A DNA stretch of 64,000 nucleotides from JAAUTG01 sp964458705 (lineage in GTDB: Bacteria > Bacteroidota > Bacteroidia > Chitinophagales > Saprospiraceae), in NCBI GenBank assembly GCA_964458705.1, contig CAYWKD010000015.1:13665-77664 (forward strand), read 5' to 3'. This document shows positions 25,201-34,900 of the stretch, piece by piece; the first letter of the stretch is position 1, and every line of letters begins with the position of its first letter. The position numbers were made by a program, and so were the translations under genes. Below the pieces are notes generated by a model. It was not told the DNA's origin. It searched no databases and worked only from the letters and a program-made list of their open reading frames with translations.

Positions 25201-27530
25201 CCCACGATAAGTGTATTATCCTCAAGTCCTAAATTTTGATAAGCATCAAAAGTTGCTGTTCTGAAATCATAGCCCCATTCATCCAAAAATGATCCATACA
25301 GTGCCGGTCGAATAGCTTTCACTCCAGCACCTTCTATTTCATTCGTCAAGTCTCCTGCGGCGATGCTCGCTAAATTTATGTCTGACCAAGGAGGAAAAAA
25401 GCCAAGATTAGAGCCAGGGCGAAAATGCCCGTCATATTTAGGCACAATATCCTTAGCTGTAAAATCTAAACGATTGGGAGCTGGCAATTTTACTTCCACT
25501 ATCTCAGTTTGTGAAACTATACCACACTCATTTTCTGCAACTAGTGTTATTTCGTAAGTACCATTGGCGGCGTAAGTGTGTATTGGTGCTACATCTAGGC
25601 TTTCTGTACCATCACCAAACGTCCAGCGAAAATCCTCTGTGTTTTCACTTGAATTATTGAATACATTTAAAATCGGACCAGCAGCATTGACTTCAAAAGC
25701 TACTTCTGGCAGTCCATTTATGCGAATGTAGTCAGTTTGAAATGCTAGCACATCTCCATTTATGTCTTTGATGGTGAGGGATATTTTATGATTGCCAGGT
25801 TCTTCAAACATAACTCGTGCTTCTCGACCAAAGAAGTTGCTCGGTCTGCCTCCTTCAAATTGCCATTGCCATGATGCTGCACCTTCTGGACGCAGAGCTT
25901 GAAATCCTACGGAAACTGGTGCACAGCTAGGTGGTTTGTAAGTAAAGATACTTTCTTGTAAGAAAATAGGTCGAGCAGATAATTCAATAAACTGAGGCTG
26001 AATAATATGAGAATTGTTTGTTTTGGAGTAGTCCCATTCATGAACGGTCAACTCAAATATATCAAAGGACTCAGGAAAAGAATAAGAAGCATATGCTCGC
26101 TCTGACTGGTCTTCTGTTGTTTTTGCCCAAAGTACGTAGGTATGATAGCCGTCTTCATCTACAAAGGCTGCACCTCCAATGTTATCGGGAATATTCATGG
26201 CTTCTGTATATTCATGGTCGTATCTCTTGCCGAAGAGCTGATCGGATATTGTTTTGTATGCGATTCCCGCATTATTAGGCTTTTGTTGGTAGGGCAGTAT
26301 ATCTCTGACTTTTTGATACAGTCCCATTAGGTCAAATTCAGTATTGGCTTCTGCCTCTGCTTTTTGCTCTGCTAATGAATAAATGTGCATTTGTCGAATA
26401 TCCTCTTTGATACACTTTAAATAAGCCTTCATTACAAAATTGACCTGCTCGTCTTCTCCTCCTAAAGCATCGCTGAACGATTTTCTTGGAATATTGATCT
26501 CAGTAATAATCCACTCCTTTAATGGATAGGTATTGCCATCGTAGCCATATCTATTCAAAATATCTTGGTAAATGCCTTTAGTTCTAGCAATGCCATCTGC
26601 TGCTGCATCGGAATGACGGAAATATTCAAAACCATTAATAGCAGGTGACCATCTTCTAGTGGCTCCGTCGAAATGTGGATAAGAGTGGAAGCCCATTACA
26701 TCAAAATACGCCCCTCCACGATGTGGATAATCTTCTGAAATACTGCCATTTTCTGGATTGTCTGTATTTCGCATGATAGCATCTAAAAAACTAGGATAAC
26801 CCGTTCCTGAAACGCACACATAGTCGTCTTCATCTAGCGACTTGATGATTTCATAGCTAATCCTAAGTGTCCTGATGTAGTGAAATATTGGTGCACGCAG
26901 CTTGTAGTCACAAGGGTTTGGATTGTTTTCCCACCAGTTGTTGGGCTGACCCGGAGGTAGCCATCCCGTAGCTCCAGTGTAGTCAAAGCCTGGTTCATTC
27001 CATATTTCCCAAAATTTTACGTATTTTCCGTAAAGGTTGACTATTTTATATAGATAAAGTGCGTAATAATTATTTTCATTGACAGGCGTACCGTTTTCAC
27101 CATTGTCCCAAATGGGTTCATATAAATTAGCGAACATTTCCGATCGATGCTCATCACAATAAAAAGTTGTATCTCTGTGTGCTTCAGAGGGAAAACCTAC
27201 AATTAGCGTATTATCTTTAAAATCTAGTTTATCAAAATGTTCATAAGTAGGTAAGCGCAGTTCATAGCCCCATTCTTCTACAAACGACTCGAAAAGTCCT
27301 GGACGAATAGCTTTTACACCAACGCCTTTGATGCCTAATTCTGGATTGCCCGCAGCTATATTAGCAAGGTCTTCATCCGTCCAAGGTGGAAAGTAGCCCA
27401 GATTAGAACCCGGTCTAAAACCTTCGCTGTAAGGTGTTACAATATCTTTTGCGGTGTAAGCTACCTGAGCAGTAATTTGCCCAAACAAACAAAAAAGTAG
27501 CACGAATGAAAGTAAATGTTTTCTAAACAT
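22233..27530 (-). CDS. Giant T9SS-exported protein with two tandem glycosidase-like domains, PKD and SprB-type repeats
   Basis: This 1765-residue secreted protein starts with a signal peptide (to about 21). Two glycosidase-like units (about 24-520 and 689-1185) each have the clan GH-A acid/base motif WEIWNEPG (Glu179, Glu844) and a nucleophile-type Glu (Glu344 in IITEINIP, Glu1009 in TITECNIP). PKD-type domains lie between (530-680) and after (1200-1430). Three Cys repeats of the form LCxGExxxVNG...LCDSIV, an SprB-type repeat (GGEPPYEIRWNNG) and a T9SS type A sorting domain (YLAYPNPVEAGRF to the end) follow. It probably acts on a polysaccharide at the cell surface. Substrate unknown. Confidence 0.85.
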   Translation of the reverse strand: MFRKHLLSFVLLFCLFGQITAQVAYTAKDIVTPYSEGFRPGSNLGYFPPWTDEDLANIAAGNPELGIKGVGVKAIRPGLFESFVEEWGYELRLPTYEHFDKLDFKDNTLIVGFPSEAHRDTTFYCDEHRSEMFANLYEPIWDNGENGTPVNENNYYALYLYKIVNLYGKYVKFWEIWNEPGFDYTGATGWLPPGQPNNWWENNPNPCDYKLRAPIFHYIRTLRISYEIIKSLDEDDYVCVSGTGYPSFLDAIMRNTDNPENGSISEDYPHRGGAYFDVMGFHSYPHFDGATRRWSPAINGFEYFRHSDAAADGIARTKGIYQDILNRYGYDGNTYPLKEWIITEINIPRKSFSDALGGEDEQVNFVMKAYLKCIKEDIRQMHIYSLAEQKAEAEANTEFDLMGLYQKVRDILPYQQKPNNAGIAYKTISDQLFGKRYDHEYTEAMNIPDNIGGAAFVDEDGYHTYVLWAKTTEDQSERAYASYSFPESFDIFELTVHEWDYSKTNNSHIIQPQFIELSARPIFLQESIFTYKPPSCAPVSVGFQALRPEGAASWQWQFEGGRPSNFFGREARVMFEEPGNHKISLTIKDINGDVLAFQTDYIRINGLPEVAFEVNAAGPILNVFNNSSENTEDFRWTFGDGTESLDVAPIHTYAANGTYEITLVAENECGIVSQTEIVEVKLPAPNRLDFTAKDIVPKYDGHFRPGSNLGFFPPWSDINLASIAAGDLTNEIEGAGVKAIRPALYGSFLDEWGYDFRTATFDAYQNLGLEDNTLIVGFPAQQERDPNHYCPTAQSEMFANLYTDIWDNGENGTPINDENHYALYLYRLVQDYGDHIKFWEIWNEPGFDYTGARGWLNENQPGNWWVDDPDPCDYKLRAPIQHFIRTLRISYEIIKTLEPDDYVTLSGTGYLSFLDAVLRNTDNPVDGSVTEDYPHRGGAYFDVMGFHSYPHFDGSTKYWDSNINGFAYKRHSDGAADGLMRVRNNMQGVLDQYGYDGDTYPNKHWTITECNIPRHNFNDFIGGDEVQRNFTIKAYVSAAINRFMQLHIYSLAEREFEEDASFEFHLMGLYNKVQGTRIYTQNKTQAGIAYKTTSDMLFGTTYDAEHTASLRLPDGVKGGAFRDVKGNYIYVLWAETRTDNTEEAAATYSFPSSFSFKELTKCEWDHSETDIEEIVSTLNIRLTGTPVFLMRSTNIINVPVAGIKAAEQIGCLPFEVQFESISTDADRHEWTFPGGIPSSSTLPNPIVTYPDTGHYAVTLKVSNDAGTHEYTIDQYIDVRDKPTAEFHAEIDGTKATFFIDSEIDDFINFFWDFGTGSTFPSPQPTYDFRNNGTYEVKLVPYSFCPGDTITQTITISAPPTATFRAIEEENCDRKVVSFINLSQNNMDNAEWYFPGGSPSISTNKNEVVIYRNSGTYEAMLIASNENGQDTITQMIEVDVSPITRITETLCESEFIVINGTTYGKDKVYGEEHIPRGAELCDSIVIVDLKISKEPITHYSELLCAGESIEVNGQMYDQSLPNGIEHIARAGLCDSIVVVNLDFITSDPSMISATVCAGKSYRLGLNYYSESGTYQDTLMSVAGCDSIITLNLSVTEPINISATEIIEDNGEGTGRAIIEVTGGEPPYEIRWNNGTEGNILENVDLGIYTVTVTDKQNCSQSMNIKIGSTAIIPSYLAYPNPVEAGRFITLEFRSPIEQDVRVIMHDMQGRVVRIEYYTATIGISTGSLLAPIVPGVYAVQMIYLETGEQFSFLQVVKPSLYTIGSN
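23976..27461 (-). repeat. 1995-bp period tandem duplication inside the giant T9SS gene
   Basis: The two glycosidase-like units align codon by codon at an offset of 1995 bases (665 residues); for example the catalytic Glu at 179/844 and 344/1009. DNA identity is still high in places (TTACATCAAAATACGC at 24701 and again at 26696), so the duplication is not ancient or is being homogenised. Outer limits given here are approximate. Confidence 0.85.
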
Positions 27531-28169
27531 AGTAGTTGTGATTTTTTGTTTCAGTTGTTACCTCTTACCTGCAAATGCCAGAATTACAATTGATTATTCG
27601 TAATTAGACATTTATTGTTTCAATGGATGTTTAATTCGACTGAAACAATTGTACCGTTACTCACTAAATGGACTTGCAGAGGCAATTAATCTGTAAATAT
27701 CAATTTTGACATTGCACTAATGTAGCAGGAAAGGATAATGACTAAGCTAAATGCTTAGCCTCAATGATATTAGATGCCAAACATTCACGATATTAATTCA
27801 TTACAAATGTATTAATATTTTTAATATAAGATAATTTTTATTCGATAAATCAATAGTGTCTTTTCTATAAAAGAATATGCTTAACATAGGATTTGGGAAG
27901 TTGAAGTTAATAGTTACAAAAAAAATAAGAGCGATTTTTGAATAGGTTTGCTGTTTTTACTAATATTGTAGTCTGTTTAATATGAGAAAAGAAATTTTGA
28001 CTTGATGATCGCACACTATCTGTTTTGTCAAGTCCATTTTCAATGGGCAATGAGGTATTTCAAAGGTATATTGTGTCCTTAATTATAGCTTGACTCGAAA
28101 ACACAATTTGCATAACAAGATAGATAATTTAATTTTTGATTGTTACTCTTACATGAAAAATATTAACGT
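27531..28169. other. 639-base intergenic region between divergent genes
   Basis: It separates the start of the giant T9SS gene (minus) from the TonB receptor gene (plus), so it must contain both promoters. I can see: a 9-bp inverted repeat ATTGTTTCA/TGAAACAAT (27614-27622 and 27641-27649) that could be an operator; a TTTG-N19-TAATTTTTG promoter-like pair (28107-28138) for the receptor; and a six-codon ORF at 28153-28173 that overlaps the receptor's ATG. No gene or RNA of known type is recognised in the remaining AT-rich sequence. Confidence 0.6.
28107..28138 (+). promoter_or_regulatory. Probable Bacteroidota promoter of the receptor/T9SS block
   Basis: TTTG (28107-28110), 19 bases, then TAATTTTTG (28130-28138), one base longer than the TAnnTTTG consensus. 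Start would be about 28145, giving a short leader of roughly 25 bases containing a six-codon ORF. Confidence 0.5.
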
Positions 28170-31100
28170 ATGATGCGTACTCTACTAATGATAGTGGCTT
28201 TCTGCTGTTCTGGTTTTGTCCTAGTCGCTCAGACTTCTTTGATGGGTAAAATTACAGATGCAGAATCAAGCGAGCCACTAATTTCTGCTACTGTTTTATT
28301 GACTAAGAATGGTGTAAATATTGGAGGTACAGTTACTGACTTTGACGGAAATTACAGTTTCTCTCCTATTGATCCAGGTACTTACAATATTGAATTTTCA
28401 TATACAGGATACCAATCACAAAGGCAGGAAGGTGTTGTCATTTTTGCAGGTAGGTCTAATAAACTAGACATACAGCTATCTTCTGGAGTATTGATTGATG
28501 CAGACATAGAGGTCATAGGCTATAGAATACCGCTAGTAGAGCAAGATAATACAACACAAGGACAAACAATTACAGGGGAACAAATTCGCAACTTACCTAC
28601 TCGAAATATTAATGCCTTAGCCGCTACTACGGCTGGTCTAGCTTCTGCGGATGAGGGAGGAGCAATTTCGGTAAGGGGCTCAAGATCAGATGCTACAGAT
28701 TATTATGTGGATGGTGTCAGAGTAACTGGATCACTTGTGCCCGAATCAGAAATCGATCAACTACAAGTTATTACTGGCGGTGTGGAGGCTAGATATGGTG
28801 ACGTTACAGGGGGTATCATTTCTATAACAACCAAAGGTCCTGCTAGTAAATGGTCAGGAGGCGTAGAAGCGGAAACTTCAGAAATTTTTGATGCTTATGA
28901 CAATCGCTTGGTTGGATTCAACGTGAGTGGTCCAATCCTGAAAAAGGCAACAGGTGAGTCTATTTTGGGTATTCGCCTATCAGGACGATATACCTATCGC
29001 TTAGATGATAGCCCTTCGGCAGTAGATGTATATAGAGTAAATGACGAGACTCTAAAAGAATTGGAAGATAATCCCATCATCCTGAAAACATCAGAAAATG
29101 GTGTTACTTCTCCTTTTGTAGCTGCCGAGTTTACAAATCTTGCAGATGTGGATGCTCAAAAGGCTAGACCATTTGAAGACTTCACACGATATGACTTAAA
29201 TGCAAAGCTCGATGCGCGCGTCAGCGACGCAATTGATATATCTTTTACTGGAGCTTACAGCAATAGAGAAAATATGTTTACACCCGGCAATTGGCGAGTA
29301 TTCAATAGTCACAACAATCCTATAGATGAAAACCAAACGCTGCGAGGGAATTTCCGCTTTCGCCATCGCCTTTCTGGAGATAACAATGCAGATAATGCAG
29401 AAGAAAGTGCTTTAATTCAAAACGCATCCTACACATTACAATTTGGTTACGAAAACAACCAAAATCAAAATGCTGACGCTAGGCATGGTGATAATTATTT
29501 TGACTACGGCTATGTCGGTAATTTTGATTTTGAGTGGGTGCCGACTTTCAATTTCGATCCAACTACTCAAACCTTAAATCATATAGATTATCGGCAAGTA
29601 CTAAGAGGTTACGCTGCAGGAGAAGCCAATCCTACCTTAGCTAACTATAATAATGCTTTAGACATTCCTGAAAACGAAGGGCTTAATAATGGTGTTGGCA
29701 ATAGCATTATTTTCTTCTTTGGTCAACCCAACGCTGTTTCCGATATTGGTCGAGATGATTTTTATGCGGTAAATGGTCGTATATCAGACCAATATGATGA
29801 TGCTTGGGGATTTCACACCAATGTCGGTTGGGTGTATAATTTAGCGCGTTTCAGAGACAACGATCTTTATAACTTCACTGCCAATAGTTCCTTTGACTTG
29901 GTTCCTGATGGGAATTCAGAAAAAGGTCGCCACAGTATTGAGTTTGGAGTGTGGTACGAACAGCGGATAAACAGATCGTATTCTGTGAACCCACGTAACT
30001 TATGGGACGTTGCTCGTCAACAGGCTAATTCTCATATTCAAGGGATAGCAGAAGATGCAGATTCCATTGGTTTATTCAGTGTACAAGGTTTCCCAGATGC
30101 TGTTATTCGTGAATTAACCATCACAGAAAGTCCTGATAATAAGTTTTTTAAAAGCGTAAGAGATGTTACTGGACAGTCGTTAACAGATTATGTTAATGTA
30201 GATGGATTAACTCCCGACCAACTCGCTCTTAGTATGTTTTCAGCGAGGGAGCTAAATGATGAAAACATTTTAAGCTACTACGGTTATGACTATCTGGGAA
30301 ATGAATTTGATGGGACTTTTGAAGAGTTTTTCACGGCTGTAGATGACAATGGAATAAGAACGTTTCCTGTTGCGCCCAATCGCCCAATCTTGGCGGCTGC
30401 TTACATTCAGGATAAATTCACTTTTCGCGACATCATCTTTAGAATTGGATTGAGAGTGGAACGATATGATGCCAACACTAAAGTCCTTAAAGATAATTAT
30501 TCCTTGTATGAAATTCAGGGAGCTTCAGATTTTCACACTCAAAACCCCGACTTAGAACGTCCAGGAAGTATAGGTGATGACTTCAAAGTCTATATTAATG
30601 ACGGTGGCTCAGCCGTGCAAGGGTATAGAGATGAAGATCAGTGGTATTTTGCAAATGGCACACCTGCGAATAGTCCGAATTTGATTTTTCCTGGCGGACT
30701 TGTCTTTCCTGCTTATGCTGACGATAGGGTTAATTCCGTAGCGAATTTCATCAAGAGCAGAGACTTTGATACAGATGTTTCGTTTCAAGACTATGAACCT
30801 CAGCTAAACTGGATGCCAAGACTGGCCTTTTCTTTTCCTATTTCGGAGGAAGCCAACTTCTTTGCACATTATGATATTCTGACCTCTCGCCCACCGTCTA
30901 ATACCATTGCTACGGCTTACGATTATTTCTATTTTACAGATAATGCAAGCTCAATTAGAAATAATCCAAACTTGCAACCACAGACAACAATTAGTTATGA
31001 AGTTGGTTTTCAGCAACAGCTATCGAAATCTTCTGCTTTAAAGTTATCCGCTTACTATAAAGAAATGCGCGATATGATTCAACGTAGAACTTTCTTCCCC

Positions 31101-31841
31101 GTTCCAATTGTCAATCAATACACTACTTACGATAATATTGATTTTGGTACAGTAAAAGGATTTTCTTTTGCTTACGATTTGAGAAGGACAGGCAATGTAT
31201 CCTTGCAAGCCAACTATACGTTGCAGTTCGCTGATGGTACTGGATCGGGTGCAGATTCTCAACGTGGGTTAACGTCAAGAGGGAATATCAGAAATTTAAT
31301 ACCCTTAGATTTTGATGAACGCCATCGCTTCGTGGCAATCGTAGATTACCGCTATGGCAGTGGAAGTCGATACAATGGACCTAGACTAGGAGGGCTTGAT
31401 ATTTTGTCCAACTTTGGAGTAAATCTTCAAGCTACAACAGTTTCCGGTCGTCCATACACGGCTACAGTACAACCTGTAGAGTTAGGAGGTACCGGATTCA
31501 AAGGTGCTTTGAATGGAGCAAGAAAACCATGGACTTTCACGCTGAATGTACGTGTAGATAAGACCTTTAAACTTTCAAAAGGAGGTAGATCTATCAATGC
31601 TTATGTGCGAGTTTCTAATTTATTAGATAGAGAAAATATATTGAATATTTACTCTGCTTCTGGTTCTGCTTATGATGATGGCTACTTGGCTTCTTCAAGG
31701 GGGCTAAATCAAATTGCAACTATAGAAGGTTCAACAAGAGAGGTATCCTCTTATTTAGCTGCTTATCAGTGGACTATCCTGAATCCAGGATTTTTCTCAC
31801 TTCCTAGGCGTATCTTTGCAGGAGTAATTTATGACTTTTAA
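28170..31841 (+). CDS. TonB-dependent receptor with CarboxypepD_reg and plug domains
   Basis: The 1223-residue outer-membrane receptor has a signal peptide (to about 20), a CarboxypepD_reg domain (about 22-105; LMGKITDAESSEPLISATVLL), a plug (about 130-225; ISVRGSRSDATDYYVDGVRV and GVEARYGDVTGGIISITTK) and a barrel that ends FSLPRRIFAGVIYDF. There is no SusD-like partner. Instead it is followed on the same strand by a giant T9SS protein, a PorV-family barrel and a BNR-repeat lipoprotein. A hairpin of 13 bp lies 17 bases after its stop. It may act in uptake or as a surface-complex component; ligand unknown. Confidence 0.92.
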   Translation: MMRTLLMIVAFCCSGFVLVAQTSLMGKITDAESSEPLISATVLLTKNGVNIGGTVTDFDGNYSFSPIDPGTYNIEFSYTGYQSQRQEGVVIFAGRSNKLDIQLSSGVLIDADIEVIGYRIPLVEQDNTTQGQTITGEQIRNLPTRNINALAATTAGLASADEGGAISVRGSRSDATDYYVDGVRVTGSLVPESEIDQLQVITGGVEARYGDVTGGIISITTKGPASKWSGGVEAETSEIFDAYDNRLVGFNVSGPILKKATGESILGIRLSGRYTYRLDDSPSAVDVYRVNDETLKELEDNPIILKTSENGVTSPFVAAEFTNLADVDAQKARPFEDFTRYDLNAKLDARVSDAIDISFTGAYSNRENMFTPGNWRVFNSHNNPIDENQTLRGNFRFRHRLSGDNNADNAEESALIQNASYTLQFGYENNQNQNADARHGDNYFDYGYVGNFDFEWVPTFNFDPTTQTLNHIDYRQVLRGYAAGEANPTLANYNNALDIPENEGLNNGVGNSIIFFFGQPNAVSDIGRDDFYAVNGRISDQYDDAWGFHTNVGWVYNLARFRDNDLYNFTANSSFDLVPDGNSEKGRHSIEFGVWYEQRINRSYSVNPRNLWDVARQQANSHIQGIAEDADSIGLFSVQGFPDAVIRELTITESPDNKFFKSVRDVTGQSLTDYVNVDGLTPDQLALSMFSARELNDENILSYYGYDYLGNEFDGTFEEFFTAVDDNGIRTFPVAPNRPILAAAYIQDKFTFRDIIFRIGLRVERYDANTKVLKDNYSLYEIQGASDFHTQNPDLERPGSIGDDFKVYINDGGSAVQGYRDEDQWYFANGTPANSPNLIFPGGLVFPAYADDRVNSVANFIKSRDFDTDVSFQDYEPQLNWMPRLAFSFPISEEANFFAHYDILTSRPPSNTIATAYDYFYFTDNASSIRNNPNLQPQTTISYEVGFQQQLSKSSALKLSAYYKEMRDMIQRRTFFPVPIVNQYTTYDNIDFGTVKGFSFAYDLRRTGNVSLQANYTLQFADGTGSGADSQRGLTSRGNIRNLIPLDFDERHRFVAIVDYRYGSGSRYNGPRLGGLDILSNFGVNLQATTVSGRPYTATVQPVELGGTGFKGALNGARKPWTFTLNVRVDKTFKLSKGGRSINAYVRVSNLLDRENILNIYSASGSAYDDGYLASSRGLNQIATIEGSTREVSSYLAAYQWTILNPGFFSLPRRIFAGVIYDF

Positions 31842-31857
31842 ATAAAAAATTATAACG

Positions 31858-31893
31858 GTAAGATATTTTGATATTAGAAACAAAATATCTTAC
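31858..31893 (+). terminator. Intercistronic 13-bp hairpin after the TonB receptor gene
   Basis: GTAAGATATTTTG (31858-31870) and CAAAATATCTTAC (31881-31893) pair perfectly with a 10-base loop. There is no T-run after it, and the next gene starts at 31929, so partial termination or mRNA processing/stabilisation is more likely than a complete stop. Confidence 0.6.
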
Positions 31894-31928
31894 TCTCATT
31901 TCATTTTGAAAATGTACATCATAGCAAT

Positions 31929-34900
31929 ATGAAAAAAATAATACAGCTAATTTCAATCTTCTGCTTGATCGTCAGCATTGCTAATCAAAGTTATGCCTAC
32001 GTCAATCCAGAATCAAAAGAGCAGCAGGACAACAGGAAAGAACAAGTAGAATATCGAAACAATTGTGATCCAGCGGTGTCTCAAACCTTTCAATCAATTA
32101 ATAATGTCCGTGCAACTTTACTGACAGGTGGCGACGTCTGGTGGGATGGAAGCGATGGAAGATATGTCGTTCCAAAAGTTGCAGCAGGTCAACCAGAAGT
32201 TTCTTCCATTTTTGCAGGAGCCGTTTGGCTAGGTGGTGTTGATCCCGCAGGAAATCTGAAAGTTGCTGCTCAAACTTACGGTCGCAGTTCAGGTAGAGCA
32301 GACTTCTGGCCTGGTCCGCTTGACCCAACTTTAGGGACAACGGAGCAAGAAGTATGTGCTCAGTGGGATAGATTTTTTAAAGTAACAGCAGAAGAAATAG
32401 ATGAGCATCTAAGGAACTACGAAGCTAGCATTAATGAAGGAAAGACATATGACCCCAATTTGATACCTCGAAATGTAAGAGGTTGGCCAGCTAGAGGAAA
32501 TGATTTCTTCTTTGAAATACATGGCTTTGAATTGCCAAATACCACTCAAGGTTTAGCAGGATTCTGGGACAGAGATGGAGATGGTGAGTACGATCCGGAT
32601 CGTGGTGATTATCCAATCATTGAGATTCGAGGATGCCCCGAGCCACAATATCCTGATGAAATGGTTTTCTGGATTTATAATGATGCGGGAAATATTCACT
32701 CTCAATCTCAGGGTGATCCAATTCAAATGGAGGTGCAAGTACAGGCTTTTAGCTACGCTACAAATGACCAGATCAACGATATGACTTTTCAACGCTACAA
32801 GTTGATTAATCGAGCTATTGAGAGCATTGATAGTATGTTTTTTGCAATGTGGGTTGATCCAGATTTGGGCTGCTTTACAGATGATTATGTAGGTTGTGAT
32901 ACTTTAAGAAGCCTAGCTTTTGTTTACAACTCCGACGCTACAGATGGTAGCACAGGGTGTAACTGTGAGCAAGGAACAAATACCTATTGTGAAGAAGTTC
33001 CAATTTTAGGTGTAGATTATTTTAGAGGTCCGCTAGATGAAAACTTCCAAGAAATTGGAATGTCATCCTTTACTTATTATAATAATGCTGGTATTGGTGG
33101 CGCGCCTCCGGGTACAACTGATCCGAATAATGCTCAAGAATATTACAACTATTTGTCAGGGTCTTGGCGTGATGGTTCGCCATTTACTTTTGGTGATGAT
33201 GCCTATCAAGACGGAGAAACAGTGAAATATGCCTTTTTAGGAAATCCAGTTAATGATAACGAATGGTCTATGTGCAGTCAAGGCACTGATCCGAACTTGG
33301 ATCGTCGCACCATTCAAGCATCTGGTCCTTTTCGATTAGATCCAGGTGCTGTAAATGAGTTAATTATTGGAGTGGTCTGGGTAGCCGATCAATTATATCC
33401 TTGTCCAGATATTCGAGAATTACGCTTTGCGGATGATATTGCTCAAGCATTGTTCGATAATTGCTTTGAAATAACAGACGGTCCTGATGCACCAGATTTA
33501 GATTTTATTGAGCTAGATAAACAAATTGTAGTCATTATGACCAATGATACGATTCAGTCTAATAATGCTTTTGAGCAGTATGCACAGCGAGGATTACAGA
33601 TTCCAGAATTTGCTGAGGATACACTCTATCGCTTTGAAGGCTATAAAGTATTTCAGCTCAACGGTCCTGATGTAACATTAGCAGATTTAGAAAACCCAGA
33701 TAAAGCTAGAATTATCTATCAAGCAGATTTGAAAAATGACATAAATCAAGTTTTCAATTGGATAGAAGCGGAAAGTCCTTTAGAAGAAACATTCTATGTA
33801 CCAACCCTAAGGGTAGATGGAGCAAATAATGGTATTCAGCACACTTTCACTATCACAGAAGATCAATTTGCACAAGGTGATCGGCGTCTAATTAACCACA
33901 AGAAGTACTATTTTACAGCATTGGCTTATGCTTATAACAATTTTGAACCTTATGATCCTGCGACTGACGTAGGGCAGAGATTGCCTTACTTGGAGGGTCG
34001 CCGAAATATTGGAGATGGTCAAAATCCTTTCTATACAGTAATTCCTCGCCCAGTCGTTTTTCAAGATTTGAATACAAGCTACGGCGATGGTGCAATTATA
34101 ACACGTTTAGATGGTATCGGTGCAGGTGGCAATTTCCTCAATATTTCTGAGGAAACAGAAAATGCTATTTTGGATGGGAGCTTTGATGGAAGTATTACTT
34201 ACAAGCCGGGAGCAGGTCCTATCTCGATTAATGTATTCAATCCACTAGCAGTGCAGGATGGAAGATTTACTTTAACATTTGAGGATAGTAATTTGGATAA
34301 TGATATACTCGATCCAGGCACTAGGTGGAAAATGATTGATGAATCAAGAGGCGTAGAATTATTTTCTGAAACAACATTAGATGTTTTAAACGACCAAATA
34401 CTGCCTGAGTATGGCTTTTCTATTTCAATTGGACAGACGGACGATGTAGGTGATAATGTCGATCGCTCTAATGGAGCAATAGGTATAGATATAGAATATG
34501 CAGACTCCTTAGGCTCTCCTTGGTTTGCAGCTATTCCTGATGACACAGATCAATTCACCAATATTGCAGCAACTGGCTCAGGTGAGCCTGATGAAGTGTT
34601 AGACCCTAACCAATCGCTTTCTTCTTTTGGAGATGGATTTATTCCATATACATTAGCAGACTGGCGAGCTAGACAGGATAATTTTGGTATTGGTTACTTC
34701 TCGCCTGCTTGGACCCAGTCTCTAGGTGGCAATGGAGGCAGTTTGGTCAGAAATAGCAATCCACTCAGCGCCCTAAACAATGTGGATATTGTCTTTACTG
34801 CTGATAAATCCAAGTGGAGTCGCTGTGTCGTGATAGAAACGTTCGACAATTACGATGCTCAATTAATACCAGGACTGGCACCAGAGGGAAATGCTAATTT

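Noticed and set aside
23326..26330. Several plus-strand open frames of 60-140 codons across the giant T9SS gene
   Set aside because: They are antisense shadows in a gene with strong domain evidence on the minus strand.
24701..26711. Long direct DNA repeat as a possible IS or recombination-mediated insertion
   Set aside because: It is an in-frame tandem domain duplication inside one gene, with no inverted ends, transposase or target duplication.
27614..27649. 9-bp inverted repeat as a transcription terminator or attachment site
   Set aside because: It lies upstream of both divergent genes, lacks a T-run and has an 18-base spacer; an operator is possible but unproven, so it is only noted within the intergenic feature.
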